Origin: Chlamydomonas reinhardtii | Lineage: Eukaryota > Chlorophyta > Chlorophyceae > Chlamydomonadales > Chlamydomonadaceae | NCBI RefSeq assembly: GCF_000002595.2 | Contig: NC_057013.1 | Span: 1,254,501 to 1,318,500 of the forward strand | Direction: 5' to 3' | DNA: 64,000 nt | Shown: one piece after another, positions 35,848 to 54,716 of the stretch | How the letters are laid out: the number at the start of each line of letters is the position of its first letter | How positions within the stretch are numbered: position 1 is the first letter of the stretch | Position numbers and translations under genes: made by a program | The notes under the pieces: generated by a model | What the model was told of the DNA's origin: nothing | Seen by the model: only the letters and a program-made list of their open reading frames with translations | Databases searched by the model: none

Positions 35848-37196
35848 GAAACCTAGGGCGAACTGCGCGAGGTGTTATTAAGGTGATGGGTGTGCGAAGG
35901 TGTGCTTGTGGGAGGGGGGCTATCACTGGCGGCGGTGTGTAGGGCAGCAGCGTTCGGTCTGTGTATATTGATTCTTGGCCCAGCAAAGCCGTGGCGGGGT
36001 TTCTTGCTTCTGAATTGCGAACCCGCCTCTTAGTGTGTACCGGTACTGTCAGCTATACTGCTTGCGATGGGAGTAGATGGGTAGGGACCAGAACCGATGA
36101 ACGACTTCAAGCAGGTAGCCGACAATGGGCAGGGGGGCGGCCATGATGCGATGTAGACATTGGATGGCGAGGAATGGGTGGGACAGGAACAAGGTATCAG
36201 TGATCTGAGGCGCTTGCAGAACTGAAAGGCGCTCAGAGGAAGAACGGCTGTGTTGCTGGCAGGCGAATGTAAGCAACTTCGACTGTTTGGGTGTTCAACA
36301 CGCATATGCCGCTGACATACTCTGGTGTGCCTAGCAACGTGCCGGTCCATACCCACTCCAGCTGTCCAAGGGTTTAGGCGACAATGTGCGTCACACATTA
36401 CGGTGACATTAGCCTTCCAGCGACGTTGACTACGCGACCAGCTCATCTCTAACGCTCTCGCAGAATCCCGCTACGCGAAGCCTGGGTAATTGCTGCATGT
36501 CATGCCTTTTTCCCCTCCCGCACACTTGGCCTGGTCCAACACACCTACGCACTGAAGGCTACAGTTAGACACGCTTAACTGCTTAACTGCCAGTAGCACT
36601 AGGCAACCTTACGCATGCCGCTCTTCCTGCACAGCGGCTCCTCCTCAGCCATAAGTGTGGTGGCGTCGCACAATGTGCCTTCCACAGCCGCCAAAACTTC
36701 CCGTCATCCTACTAGCGAGCGCAACTCCAACAGTCTCTTAGACATTCAACCGGCATACATACCACATTCGTGTCCGCCACGAGTACTACAACGGGCACCT
36801 AGTTCCACCTGTCACTCCGTCAGCGGGGTATCCTATTTAAATCAGCTAGCTCCAGCTACACGCCTGCGGCAATGAGCTTGGGTTCCGGTGTGTCTCTCCC
36901 CCCCCCCGTGCTGCCCCAGGCTGTGTCCACAGCAAAGCCACCTCCATGCGTGTGTCCCTGCGTTTCCAGATATCTTGCTGTCTAGCTTACACAACGTGAG
37001 ACGCGCACAAGAAGCATTAGCACATTCGCGTCCTCTCCATGCCGCCCTTCACACAAAACACACTCTCACTCACGGCTCCCGCTCTCCCACGCCGCATTCG
37101 AATGACATCGCCGGTTGCAGCGCCCCAAGCTCCACGACAGTCCCGACAGCTCCAAGAACAGGCAGTCGGTGTGCCCCTGCGCCGCCTGCAGTGCAA
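35848..37196. other. Convergent intergenic region, RSP2 / P450 2
   Basis: 1.35 kb between the stop codons of RSP2 (+) and the second P450 (-). It should hold both 3' UTRs; TGTAA at 36268-36272 suits RSP2. The middle, about 36450-37100, is richer in A and C than the flanks. No gene or recognisable repeat is seen. Confidence 0.5.
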
Positions 37197-44077
<6,881 letters not shown>

Positions 44078-44329
44078 CTCGCGGTTCGGCCCTGCGGCCG
44101 CGCTGTGCGCACAATCTAATGTGGCACGTGTGCCGAGTGGATTTGTACAGTATAGGCGCTCAAAGTGGAGAACACGGTACCCAACCGCCGTGCTCATCTC
44201 AGCGCCAGCAGTTAATACACTTCTGCGAGCCCCATTGCCCCTAGGTCGCCGTGCCGGGCTTACGCTTCTTCGCTACCGCTCACTCAGATGCATGTATGTT
44301 AACACGTAATCCATCACATCTTAATACCT

Positions 44330-47300
44330 CTACCAGTCCTCCTCTAGCATCAGAGCGTCGGCCTCATCCGCGTACTCGCTACCCACTGCCAGGGCCAGCA
44401 CGCCGCTCCCGCCGCCAGCTCCCCCTGCCTCCGCCTCCACCTCTGCCTCCGCCTGAGCCTCTGCCACACTTTCCATCAGCAGCTCAGACTGGCATGCTAC
44501 AGCGCCACCTTTACCTGCCGTCAGCGCCGCTGCGGTAAAGGGCGCTTTCGTATCCACCCTTGCGCGCTTCGCTGCTCGCTCCTCCTGTTCCGCAGGGCCC
44601 TCCATGCGCATGGCACCGCCGCCGGTGACGGCGACCGCGTGCTGTGACAACGCACTGGGCTCTAGCGGCGCTGGCACATGCTCCGTGCCTATGACCTTCG
44701 TGGGCATAGCGCTTGATCCAGCTCCTGGGCCCACAGTAGCAGCGGTCGCCTCGCGCCCGTCCGCCCCCATGGTGCCCATGGCGTCAAGCTCCTCAAGGTC
44801 GATGTCGGAGTCAGAGAGCTGCGGCCTTGCTGCGGCCGGCTTGAGCGCGTCACGGGCCACTGCTGCAAGATGCAGATCAATGGCGCCGGCTGGCATGGAA
44901 CAGGCGGTAGTAGTTGCCGCTGTGGCTGCAAGGGGCTGGGGAGGTGTGGTTGCAGTTGCGCCACCTGAGGCGGCGGCACCAGTGACGGACGCGGTGGCGG
45001 CAGGCGCGGCCACACCGGCAGCGTCTGGCGCCACCTGGATCCGACCCGCGACTGGCAGAGCGCTACTGGTCGCGTCAGCTGCCCCTGTGGTAGTGCCAGC
45101 CTCCGAATCTGCGGTAACGACTGCGCTGTCCGCAGCTGCCGGTTTGGCCGGCTGCACCTGGGCTTTCTGCTCACCCGCCGGCGCCGCGTTGCGTCCTTGC
45201 TCTCCCATGCCCGTATCCTCCGCCAAGCCTTGCAGATGCTCCCGCTCTTGCTGCGGGCCGTCAGGTGGCAGCAGCGGCACCGCCGCCGGCACCGCTGGTG
45301 GGTGCAGCAGCAGCGGTGGCGGAGGCCGCGGCAGCGGCAGCGGCACGTCGGGGGCTGGCGAGCAGCTGGGCGGCGGCCCCTGCACCCCTGGTGAGCGGTC
45401 AAGCGGGTCTGCTTGTTCCGGCAGTGGCGAGAGGTCATCCTCGTCAGCCACGGTCCCATCACCTGAGTGTGCCTGAATCCCCGGGTCCGCCTGCACCAGT
45501 CTCGTGCTGTCAGCGCTCGCCGCCGCCGGGTTGGTCGCCGGAGTTCTGCAGGATGCCTGCGGCGGCGGCGACGGCCCGGGTGCAGCCTGTGGTGTGTGGA
45601 GCTGCGCGGTGCGCTCCATTTGTGAAGCGGGGCCGCCACCATCAGCAGCTGTTCCTTCTGCTGGCGCAGTGGCAAGGTTAGCGGAGTCCGTCTCGTCCAC
45701 CTGCTGAGCTGGGACTACAGCCGCCCGATGCGTGTCAGCGTCACCGCCCGCCTGCGTGGCGTCCCGCCAGCCCTCCGGTAGCATCGGCAAGACTTGACCA
45801 TGCCACCCAGCCGCGCCGCCCCGACTCGTGCCCTCGCCGCCATCACCACACACGCCGTGCTCGCCGCCGCCGCCGCTGCTGCCCAACACTCGCCTAATTA
45901 CAGGCGGCGGCAGCTGGCTGGCGAGAGCGGGGTCGGGCTGACCGCCGTAGCATTCGGACAGCTCCGAAGCCTGCGAGCATTCCGCTGACCGCGCCCGCTG
46001 CACGGCAGCACCCTGATCGGGAGTCGGACCGGCGCCAAGCACTGCGGGCGGGCGGGCCTGACTGCTGCCCCGCAGGCTCGCGCAGTCAGGCCCGAGCCGG
46101 GCTGGCGGACTGGTGACCCTTGACTGCCTGGCGGCCCCAGCAGGTTGCGAAGGCGGGCGCTCAAGTTGTGGTGAGCTACTGCCAGCCACAGCTGCAGCGG
46201 CGGGTCCCAAGACTACCGCCTCGTCCAGCTGGGCGTGATGCTCTTGCGCCGTAGCCTGCGGCTGCTCCCCGAAAAGTGGTACTCGTGGGGAGCTGCCCGG
46301 CTGGCTTCTGACCACAGTTGCTGTGCCTGTCACACCCGGCCGTGCCTCGCCAGCATCGCTATCACGGAGCGTGCCTGGTCCGAGACCGAGGATGCACGCC
46401 GGCCCCGCATGAGCCATGCTTGGTCCGCCAGAGGCGTGATGCTGCCTTGCAGCGCCAGAAGCTGTAGGTGAAGCTGCTTTGCCCGGTGAGGCTGCTGCAG
46501 CCGCTGCAGCACTTGCTATTGCCGCTGTGCTGCTTTTGATTTGCGCAGCAGCATCAGACATAGCAACAGCAGGTGCAGCGCCCGTGCCCTCGGAGCACGG
46601 TGAGGCTGGCACACACGCCCTGGACGAGACAGCTGCTACTGTGGGCTCAGCATCTGCGGCTGTGCAGGAGCGCTCGCGCGGCGGCCGCGCTTCGGCATTT
46701 TGTACATCCCGCTCTGCTACAGCCGAAGCATCACCTGGGTCGCTGCCGCGAGGCTGCTGCAGGCGCGGTGGCGGATCTTCCAGCGCCATCGGTGGCTGAG
46801 TAGTCTGCTGCTTCTGCTCCGCCTCCTCCTGCTCCTGCCCTGCCATCTCCTCGTGCTCGTGCTGCGCTCCGCGTGACTGCACGGAAGCGCTGGCAGCTAC
46901 TCCACAAAGCTCCTGCCCCGGTCCCGAGGTCCGGGACATGGGTTGCGACAGCGGCTCAGCAGCAGACCGCTGGTCCTGATCATGACGCTGGCAGGAAGGC
47001 ATGGGTGGGTCAATGGGATGCTCCGGGGCAGCAGCTTGCGCGCTGGCAGGCGCCGCAGCGGCACCGTGCTCCTCAATAGAAAGCTGTGGAAGAGGGTGCT
47101 GCTGCACGCAGGACTGTTCTGCTGGCTTGGGCTGCCGGAGTGCTGCTTGAGCAAGCGGCGGCAGCAACGGAGCCGGAAGCGGACTCTGCGCCTGGCGGCG
47201 AGTAGCCCTGCATGAGGCAGATGGCGGCGATGCGACTACCGCGGCTGCCGCGGCAGTAGCAGCCCTGTGCCTGCCGCGACAGTCGCGCCCAGCTACGCTG

Positions 47301-50300
47301 AGGAGGATCTCCGAGAACACCTGCGAAACAGGGTGCAGGTTAGCTGGGTGAGCGGCGTGGCACTTCAGGTTGAAGAGCGTGCGTAGATGCAGAGGCCGCA
47401 TCGACGCTTTCCTTGCTCACCGTCTGAAGGGCGCTGGCTTCAGCCGCCTCATCGCCGCTGTCATGCGCGTGCCCACTGCAAAGGTAGGCACTGGCATTCT
47501 CAGCTCCATCGTCCTCCAGCTGCCTCAGGCCGCTGGCTAGTTCAAGCAGCAGCTCCCCGCTTGCGCCTCCGCTGCCGGCACAACCCGCTGCCGTCATTGC
47601 CGAAACCTCCTGCAGCCGGTTCCGCAGCGCCTCCGCAATCGCGGTGTTGAGGCACGCGGTCCACAAGAAGTGCAGCTGTGTTAGCGGGTAGCGGTAACAG
47701 GCGGCGCCTGCCGCGGATGCCGCCGCAGCTGGTCCTAGCGCTGTCCCGGGTGCTGCTGCCGGCTGCGCGCCGCCGTGAGCATGCAGTTGCGTGGCAACCT
47801 CGACGGCGCGCTTGCACACGATGAGCCGCAGGTTGGGGGAGCCCTCAATGTATAGCCGCCTGATCGCCTGTGCGTTGCAAGCCATACCAGGCAGGTGGAG
47901 AATGAGAGGGTTGTGTCGTCATGGCGGGCTGGGATGACGTGTATCGTACTACACGGGCGCCGGTGGGTACAACCATTGCGTGCAGCGCTTACAGCAGCCT
48001 ACAGGGTGCGTTCGTCTCAGAACTCACCCTGGCCACCAGCTCCACATCCACCGCGGTGTGCCCGTCAGAACCACCGAGCGACTGGCTCGCATCGCCACCG
48101 GGTGCCGGCGTCGGCGGCGCGGGCAGCTCCTTCCGAATGCAAAAGCTTAGCAAGGCGCATCCGGGTCGGCTACAGTGCCAGGGCACGTCCGGCGCCAAGC
48201 ACAGCGAGGCCAACGCTTCCAGCCGCCGGCCGCACACCGCCGGCTCATCCACGAGCGCCTACAGGGCAGCCCGGTAGCAGTATAGGTACGGCCAAGACGT
48301 CCAGCTTGCTCAAGTCAATTTGATTGCAGAGTCCGATCTACCGTATGTACGTGGCACCGGTGTTGTAGCACCCAGGCAACCCACCTGCAACAGAGTCCGC
48401 TGCTCCGCCTCGTCCTGCGCGAACGTCGCGGCCACGAAGCGCAGCTGCAGCACCGCCGCGCGCATGGCCGCGCCTCCTCCGCCCCCACCGCAGCCGCTGC
48501 CGCCGGCTCCTGTTGCAGCTGCGCTGGGCCCAAGATCCTTGGAGCGCATGCCGCCGGCGCACCGGCAGCCCTCTAGCAGCTGCTGGGCTTCAACCACCAG
48601 TGCCGTGTCGGGCGGCGGCGCCATGGCCAGCGCCGCGCCAGCTGCAGGCGGGCCCAAGGGAGCCGCAGTAGCCGCCAGAGCACGTGTTGCGTAGGACTCC
48701 AGCATGCCCGCCGCCACCGCGACCACGACCGGCTAGGGGAGATGGGGAGGAGAGGGAACATGGAAAAAGAGACGGTCAGTTTGGTGCCTGCTTCAGTTCC
48801 TGGCCTGTCATCCAACTCCCATAAGCACCCAAGCAGCCAGCTCAATGCAAACACACCTGCAGTTGTCTTTGCGCAGCATCAGACGCAGCCTGCTGTTGGC
48901 CCAACTCTTCCCGACCAGCAGGGCCCCGCGTTGAGATGTCCGCTGCCGCGGCGCTCTGTAGCAGCAGCGCGGAGTCCAGCTGCTGCGCCACTCGCATCGC
49001 CGCCGCGGCCATACGCCACTCCGTTTCGGCCGGCGGCCGCCCCCGATACGCTGGTGGCAGCGATACAGCCGTGTGCGTACTGCTGTGAACAGCTCTGTCG
49101 AACTGCTCAGTCAATTCGTTGCCGACCGCCACGAGCTGCCGTGCAGCGCCATCGCCGCTTAGAAGGGCGTCGTAGCTCAGCCGCACAGCGACGTCTCGCA
49201 GCCACGATAGGGAAGCCTGTGGCACACGGGTGCGCAGCGTAACGGTAAGTTGGTGGTGATAGCTCTATCGTAAATGTCATGAGAAACCCTTGTGTTCACC
49301 TGCGCCTGTGCAGCCAGTGGGGCGGCAACCACGTCAGACAGTCGGCAGCAGAGCCAGCGCAAGTCGCGCAACACCGCTGCCCCGGTAGCTTGCGGCAGAG
49401 CCGGCCCATCTCCAGCGGCGCCCGCGGCAGCGGCACGGCGCCCGCCGTTCGCGCTGCGTGGAACGGTTTGTGCTGCAGCAGCCAGGCGGCCTGCGATGCA
49501 GTCGCGCGTGAGTGCAACGGCTGCATGCAGGGCGTTGCCAGCGGCTGCTGCTGCTGCTGCGGATGCGGCGGCGTGCAGCGGCGGCGGGCCCAGATGCCGC
49601 ACCGCCAGCTCAGTAGCGGCGACTGCCACCCCGAAACGCTGGGCGCGCATGGCAATGTCGTATGCGACCTGCGCGGCATGCGGAGCCACAGAATCTTGAT
49701 GCAACCACCTTTTACCATGCGCATGTTACGCAGCATAGCCACCGTTTTTATTCGCAACCATCGCTTACCGCCAGGTGGGATAGCTCGAAGTCACAGCACC
49801 GCGGCAGCTGCTGCACCAGCTGCACGGCCTCGCCGTCAACGGCGGTTCCGGCCCCGGCTCCACGGCCCTGCGCACCCGCTGCACGCTCCGCATCCTCCTC
49901 TGCCGCCGCATCCCTGCCCCACCCCGACAATCCCTGGCTTTCACGCTGCGTTCCCTCGCCCAGCTGCTCCTCACGCCCGCCACCACCCGCCTGCGCCTGA
50001 AGCTTCAGCGCCAGCACCAGCCGCAACCGCAGCAGCACGTGCGCCGCCGTATGCGGTTCCACCGCCTCCGCCAGGTCCAGGTACCCGAGCGCGCGGCCTG
50101 GCTGACCCAGCGCGGCGTAGCAGGCGCTCAGCATGCGCGCGGTGCGGCAGTAGGGCGCGCCGCCGCCGCCGGAGGCGTACAGCAGCGCCGCGGCGAACAG
50201 GCGCGCGGCGCCGGCGTGCTCAGCCTGCGCAGCGGGTGCACAGCCGCAACGACGGCACACGATGCGTGTTTATGGAGCTATGCACGCGTGGCGCGTACGC

Positions 50301-53300
50301 GTGCGGTAAGGATGAGCTGCTGGGGTAATAATATGCCTGTATGGTTCCAACACATTACCTGTTGGAAGGCCGCCGCAGCACGCGCGTACAGCATCCCATA
50401 CACACGCACTCGCGGGCTGCCGCGTGGCCCCGCGCCGCCGGAAGCCCCAGCACCGCTCTGGCTACTGATGCTGGTGTTGCACACGGCCGCCACCACTTCA
50501 TCAACGGCCAGCAGCGACAGCAGCATCTGCTCCGCGGTGCTGCCCTGTGTGTGCAAGGGGAACGGGAGTTGCAAACATGCATGGCGCTGTGTGCCTGCTG
50601 CTGGGTCCGTGACCATGTTGATGAAGATGCGCACACCTTGCATCACCCACTTCACCCTACCTCGTGAGCAAACAGGGCCGATGACACCTGCACTACTAGC
50701 TCCGCCCCGGCCGCCGCGTCCCACGCGCCGCCTCCTGGCGGAGATGCAGCGCGAGGCCCCCCACCGAGCGCGCCCGTGGCATCCTGCCCGTCGCGGCAGC
50801 GCTCCAGGCATGCTAGCAGGCAGGAGGTGAGGTGCGGCATGCTGATGGAAAGCTGGGCAAGGTGGGCGCTGTCGAGAAGCCGGGAAAAGGCGGCCTGCAA
50901 GGATCAAGTTGAAGCCGGGAGCACGAAGGTCTCGAGGCGGCCCGTGCTCGGGGACACGAACACGCGGCAAAGATGTGTCTTGCCGGCCCCATGAACAAAC
51001 AACTGCCCTACCCACCTTCATGGCGGCAGGCGTGCACGCCGGGTGTGGCTGCACCCGGGCCGCCACCAGCGCCGCCGCCTCCACCACCCGCCCTAGCTTC
51101 ACGTGTGCCTGCACGCTCAGCAGCAGCACGTCCAGGGGCAGTCCGGCCTCCGCCTCCGCTGCACCCGACCCCGTTCCACCATTGCCGCTTGAGCCGCCTT
51201 CAGCTGCGTTTGGCACTGCGATCTCGGCAAAGGCGCGCACGTACGACAGCGCTGCCTGGTAGCTGCCAGTGCGCAGGCAGGTGCTGATAAGGAAGCGCAG
51301 CACCTGCTGCCGCGTCTCCACCAGCGCTGCCAACCGCTCCGTCGCCGCGCCGTCGTTGCCGCCAGCCGCGCGCCTCCGCCCCTCAGCCTCCGCTGCCGCC
51401 TCCACCACATCCAAGGCTTCAGCCAGCAGCGCCATCGCGTCGCCGTGTGCATGCTGCTGCTGGGCCGAGTGCTGCTGCCGGCTGCTGCTGCCGCCTGCTG
51501 ACGCCGGCAGCACCGCCGCCTCAATCTCGGCCCCATCGGCCACGCCGGCGCCGAGCCGGATGGCGGCGGCGTCCGTGAGGATGGCCACGCACGTGAGCGT
51601 GGTGGCCACGCCCAGTCCCGGCGGCGTGTGCGGGCTGGTGGCGAGCCGCCGCAGCTGGCTGCGCAGGTTGGCGCTCAGCGCCTGGATGGACCAGTGAGGG
51701 CGGACCAGAGCAGAGAGTCCCGGTCAGCGAAAGGGTCCTTGCATCATGTACTGCGCAGACGCCAGCACAGCGAAATGGAAGCTGTTGCGCATGCACGCAT
51801 GCGTGTCCGGCGCTGCTCAACAGCGCAGCTGCTCACCTGCTGTCCCTCCGCCAGCGCCAGCCGCAGGCTCTCCACCAGCACGTCCACCTCCACCTGTAGA
51901 TACTCCTCACAGCCCAGCCCCAGGCCCAGCCACGGCGGCTGCCCGCTGCCTGCCTCGCTCCCGCCAACGCCGCTCCAACCGCCCTCCTCCGCGGCGGTGC
52001 CGCTGACCTCGCCCACGCCCTCAGCGTCCGCGCCGACGTCAGCACCGGCATTGCTGTCCTGTGACAGAGACGCAGCGCCAGCAGGCGCGGCGAGGCGCGC
52101 TCGCTTTGGACGCGGCCGCTGCCCCGATGCCGTCTCCTCCGCCGCCTGCGCCTGCAGCTGCCCTAGCCCCTCTCGCGCCCGCACCAGGAACCAGCCTGCG
52201 GGAGCGCAGCGGCCCAGAGCCAGCCAAGCGCGGCCCATCTGCACTTGCAACACCAGAGACGGCGCGTCAGCAGCTACGGTAATCGTATCAACGAAAGGGC
52301 TGCACTGGCATCAGGGCAACTTTCTATCCTCAGTCGCACCTGGTGGAAGAAGCGCACGCGCTGAAGCAGCTGGGCGCCGCTGCAGCCTCCTCCCACCGCC
52401 GCGCCTAGACCCGCCACCGGCTCGGAGGCAACTTCATGGATGGCGCTGTTGGAGATGGGCATTCACAGAGGATAATTACTTACAAGGCCGGTAGCTAAAA
52501 CATCGCATACAGGTTGCCGTTGATGGTGAAAGCACGCAGATGACTCGCTTAAGGAAGGGGAAGCAGCACGCAGACCTGCACACAGCCAATGGATCTCTCA
52601 CCTGCCGAGGCCGTGAAGCAGCTGTGACTGCTCGTCCGCGCGCACCAGCGGCGTGTCACCCGGAGGAGTGGCGACCGTTGCGGCTACTGCGGCTTCCTAT
52701 ACACGCATGCAAACCAGTAACATTGGGTTTAGAGACTTAAACTCACCGGCGAGTCCTACATTTCATGCACACCGTATGCACACCGCTGTCTGCGGGTCAA
52801 GCGAATCCACCCACCCAGCACGCGGCGCTTAGCCGCCATACGTCCTCCCGGTCCGCTGCTGTCAGCGCTGCCCCTCCGCAAGCCCCAACCTTCACAAGCG
52901 CGTCCTGTACGGCTGCTGCCACGGACTGAAGTTGCTGCAGCGACTCTGCCGACAGCAGCACGGCCGGTGCGCCACCGCCGCTGTCAATCGCATCACCAGA
53001 TGCCGCTGCGGATGTCTGACCTACATCGCAAGCGGCCCCGGAGCCGCTCCTGAGCCGCGCACCCAGTGGCGCCAGTGGCGCCAGGCGTGAGGGGAACACG
53101 GTCAGTGCGTAGTTGAGCAGCGTGCGGTGGCGTGGCGCCGCCGGCGCGCCTGCAGGTGGTGGCTGCGACGATGACTGCACCGGCTGCTGTGGCGGCGGCT
53201 GGGCTGCTACTGCGGGTGAGCGTCCGGCCGTGGAGGGCGGCGGTGGTTTCCCCATCTGGGTCGGCTGTAGTGGCCTAGGGCCGCCGTGTCCATATGGCAT

Positions 53301-53903
53301 TTGGGTCTGCGGCGTAACGCCACCAGGCAGCGGCGGCAGCAGGCCGCGAGCCGACCCAGATGGCGCTGCCGCCGTGCGTGGCCGCGGTGGTTGGGCAACC
53401 GGCCCCAAAGGCGCGCCAGGCCCCTTCACGGGCGCAGCGCCTGCATCCGCTGCCTTCGCGGCACCGCCGGCTGACACCGCCTGTAGCGGCGCGGCGGGAG
53501 GCATGCGTGAGGGCGCCCTCGACGCAAGCGAGAGCGCCGGGTTGGCAGCGTCAGCTGGTTGCGCCGCAGCAACGCCACCAAGCGTGGTGCAATGGCTGCT
53601 TTGCGCCCGCTGCAAGGCTGCTGATCCAGCGCCAGGGCTCGCGCCGCGTGACCCACCGGGGCTGCTCGCGAAAGAGGGCAGGCGCGGGCATGCAATGCTG
53701 CGGTGCGACTTGGGCGCCGCAGCTGCAGCCATGTTGCTAGGGCTTGGGAGACCTGCTGACGCTAAGTTTGCGAGGCTGCCGGCTGCGAGCCTCCTTCCGC
53801 GGCCGGCCTCCTCTGCAGCGACCCCAGCTGTCGCCCGCGGTTTCGTCAACGGCCAATGGCCACCCCAGCCGAGCCCATCCTCGCCGTCGTCGTCAAAATC
53901 CAT
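44330..53903 (-). CDS. SPO22/ZIP4/TEX11-type meiotic TPR protein
   Basis: Fourteen exons in transcript order: 52815-53903, 52602-52696, 52340-52445, 51837-52238, 51016-51681, 50661-50894, 50359-50544, 49769-50224, 49300-49668, 48857-49216, 48385-48732, 48028-48258, 47421-47867, 44330-47320; about 2,659 residues, nearly all phase 0. Matches to plant ZIP4 occur in order: WRLSAACWEAAV (plant KLSYRLWNACV), RFFHQMGRAWLALG (SFFYKTGLIWHDLK), RMLSACYAALGQPGRALGYL with AEAVEPHTA, and CCDFELSHLAVAYDIAMRA. ZIP4/SPO22 is a TPR scaffold of the ZMM group for class I meiotic crossovers. The ~350-residue Pro/Ala-rich leader and the 996-residue low-complexity last exon are unusual; family members are near 900 residues. 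The last exon could belong to another transcript. Confidence 0.75.
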
Positions 53904-54128
53904 ACTAGGTTAGGTCGGCGCAGGAGGCAGCAGCGCTACTAGCCCTACGCTGTCTGGCCAGCAGCGTGGGCCGCCGCTGATTCCTGTAAGGAGAAACGAA
54001 GTCATACATGAAACTTAGTGAGAAAGAGAACAACAGGCACAAGTTCGAGTCTGGTCCGCGGAGTCCGCGGAGTCGATGGCCGCGGCTGCGGAGAGGCTTT
54101 GCAGCGTTCCGCATCCTTGAACGATTAC

Positions 54129-54299
54129 CTGTACCATATGGCGTTAAGCTGAGATGATAGCGCTGCGTTCTCCAGCTGTAGCTGCGCGATGTGGGCCGCT
54201 GCAGTTGCTGCTGCCGTCTCTGCCGCGACAGCTGCGTCCGCGGCCGTGACAGCTGCTTCTACGCGCCCCTCACGCCTCTCCTGGGCCACCAGATAAGCC
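54129..54299 (-). other. Candidate upstream exon of the ZIP4-like gene
   Basis: On the minus strand an open, coiled-coil-like stretch (QERREGRVEAAVTAAD..., then HIAQLQLENAALSSQLNAIW) is bounded by an acceptor CTCCAG and a donor GTAATC. Spliced to an acceptor CCTAG just before the ATG at 53903 it joins in frame as WYS-MDFDDD. Spliced to the earlier acceptor near 53987 it runs into a TAG two bases before that ATG. It may be an N-terminal coding exon, a 5'-UTR exon, or unrelated. No start codon is visible in it. Confidence 0.35.
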
Positions 54300-54716
54300 C
54301 TGGAGTAGGTCCCGGGTTTTGACTTGTTTTACGTGCTGTCGCAGCCGAGCTTTCTGCTTCCTTACACAGTCCATAACTGACCAGGAGGCCCGTAGCCTTT
54401 TGTTTTGTGGACTGCGGTGTATTTGGTATTTGCTTATCGAAGAAAAGTTAGATGAAGGCACGGCGAAAACAACTCGGATCCAGTCCCCATTCCCGCCAAA
54501 ACTGCGATCCAGGGTCCCGTGCCTGCACTGCCCTGCCCTGCCCTAACCTGCCCTGCCCTAACCTGACCTGACCTGACCTGACCCCCCCCTCCCGCGCATC
54601 TCGTTGAATTGCGTGAGTTCCAACTGCTTGGCTCACATGCCTTCGCTGCTTACCTCTCCTCACCACCATGCGCCCGCCGCCTCCTCGCGCACCGCCCAGC
54701 CCGCCGCCACGCCGCT
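54300..54716. other. Intergenic, P450 3 to ZIP4-like gene
   Basis: TTACA at 54362-54366 (TGTAA on the minus strand) is a plausible polyadenylation signal for P450 3, so its 3' UTR would approach the ZIP4-like promoter. A pentamer-type repeat (CCCTG, then CCTGA) lies at 54527-54583. No gene is seen. Confidence 0.5.

Noticed and set aside
44604-45476. 290-residue + strand frame
   Set aside because: Shadow of the low-complexity last exon of the ZIP4-like gene; Ala/Ser/Gly composition only.
54527-54583. Regulatory array of CCTGA words
   Set aside because: The units change gradually from CCCTG to CCTGA as in a decaying simple repeat; no independent sign of function.
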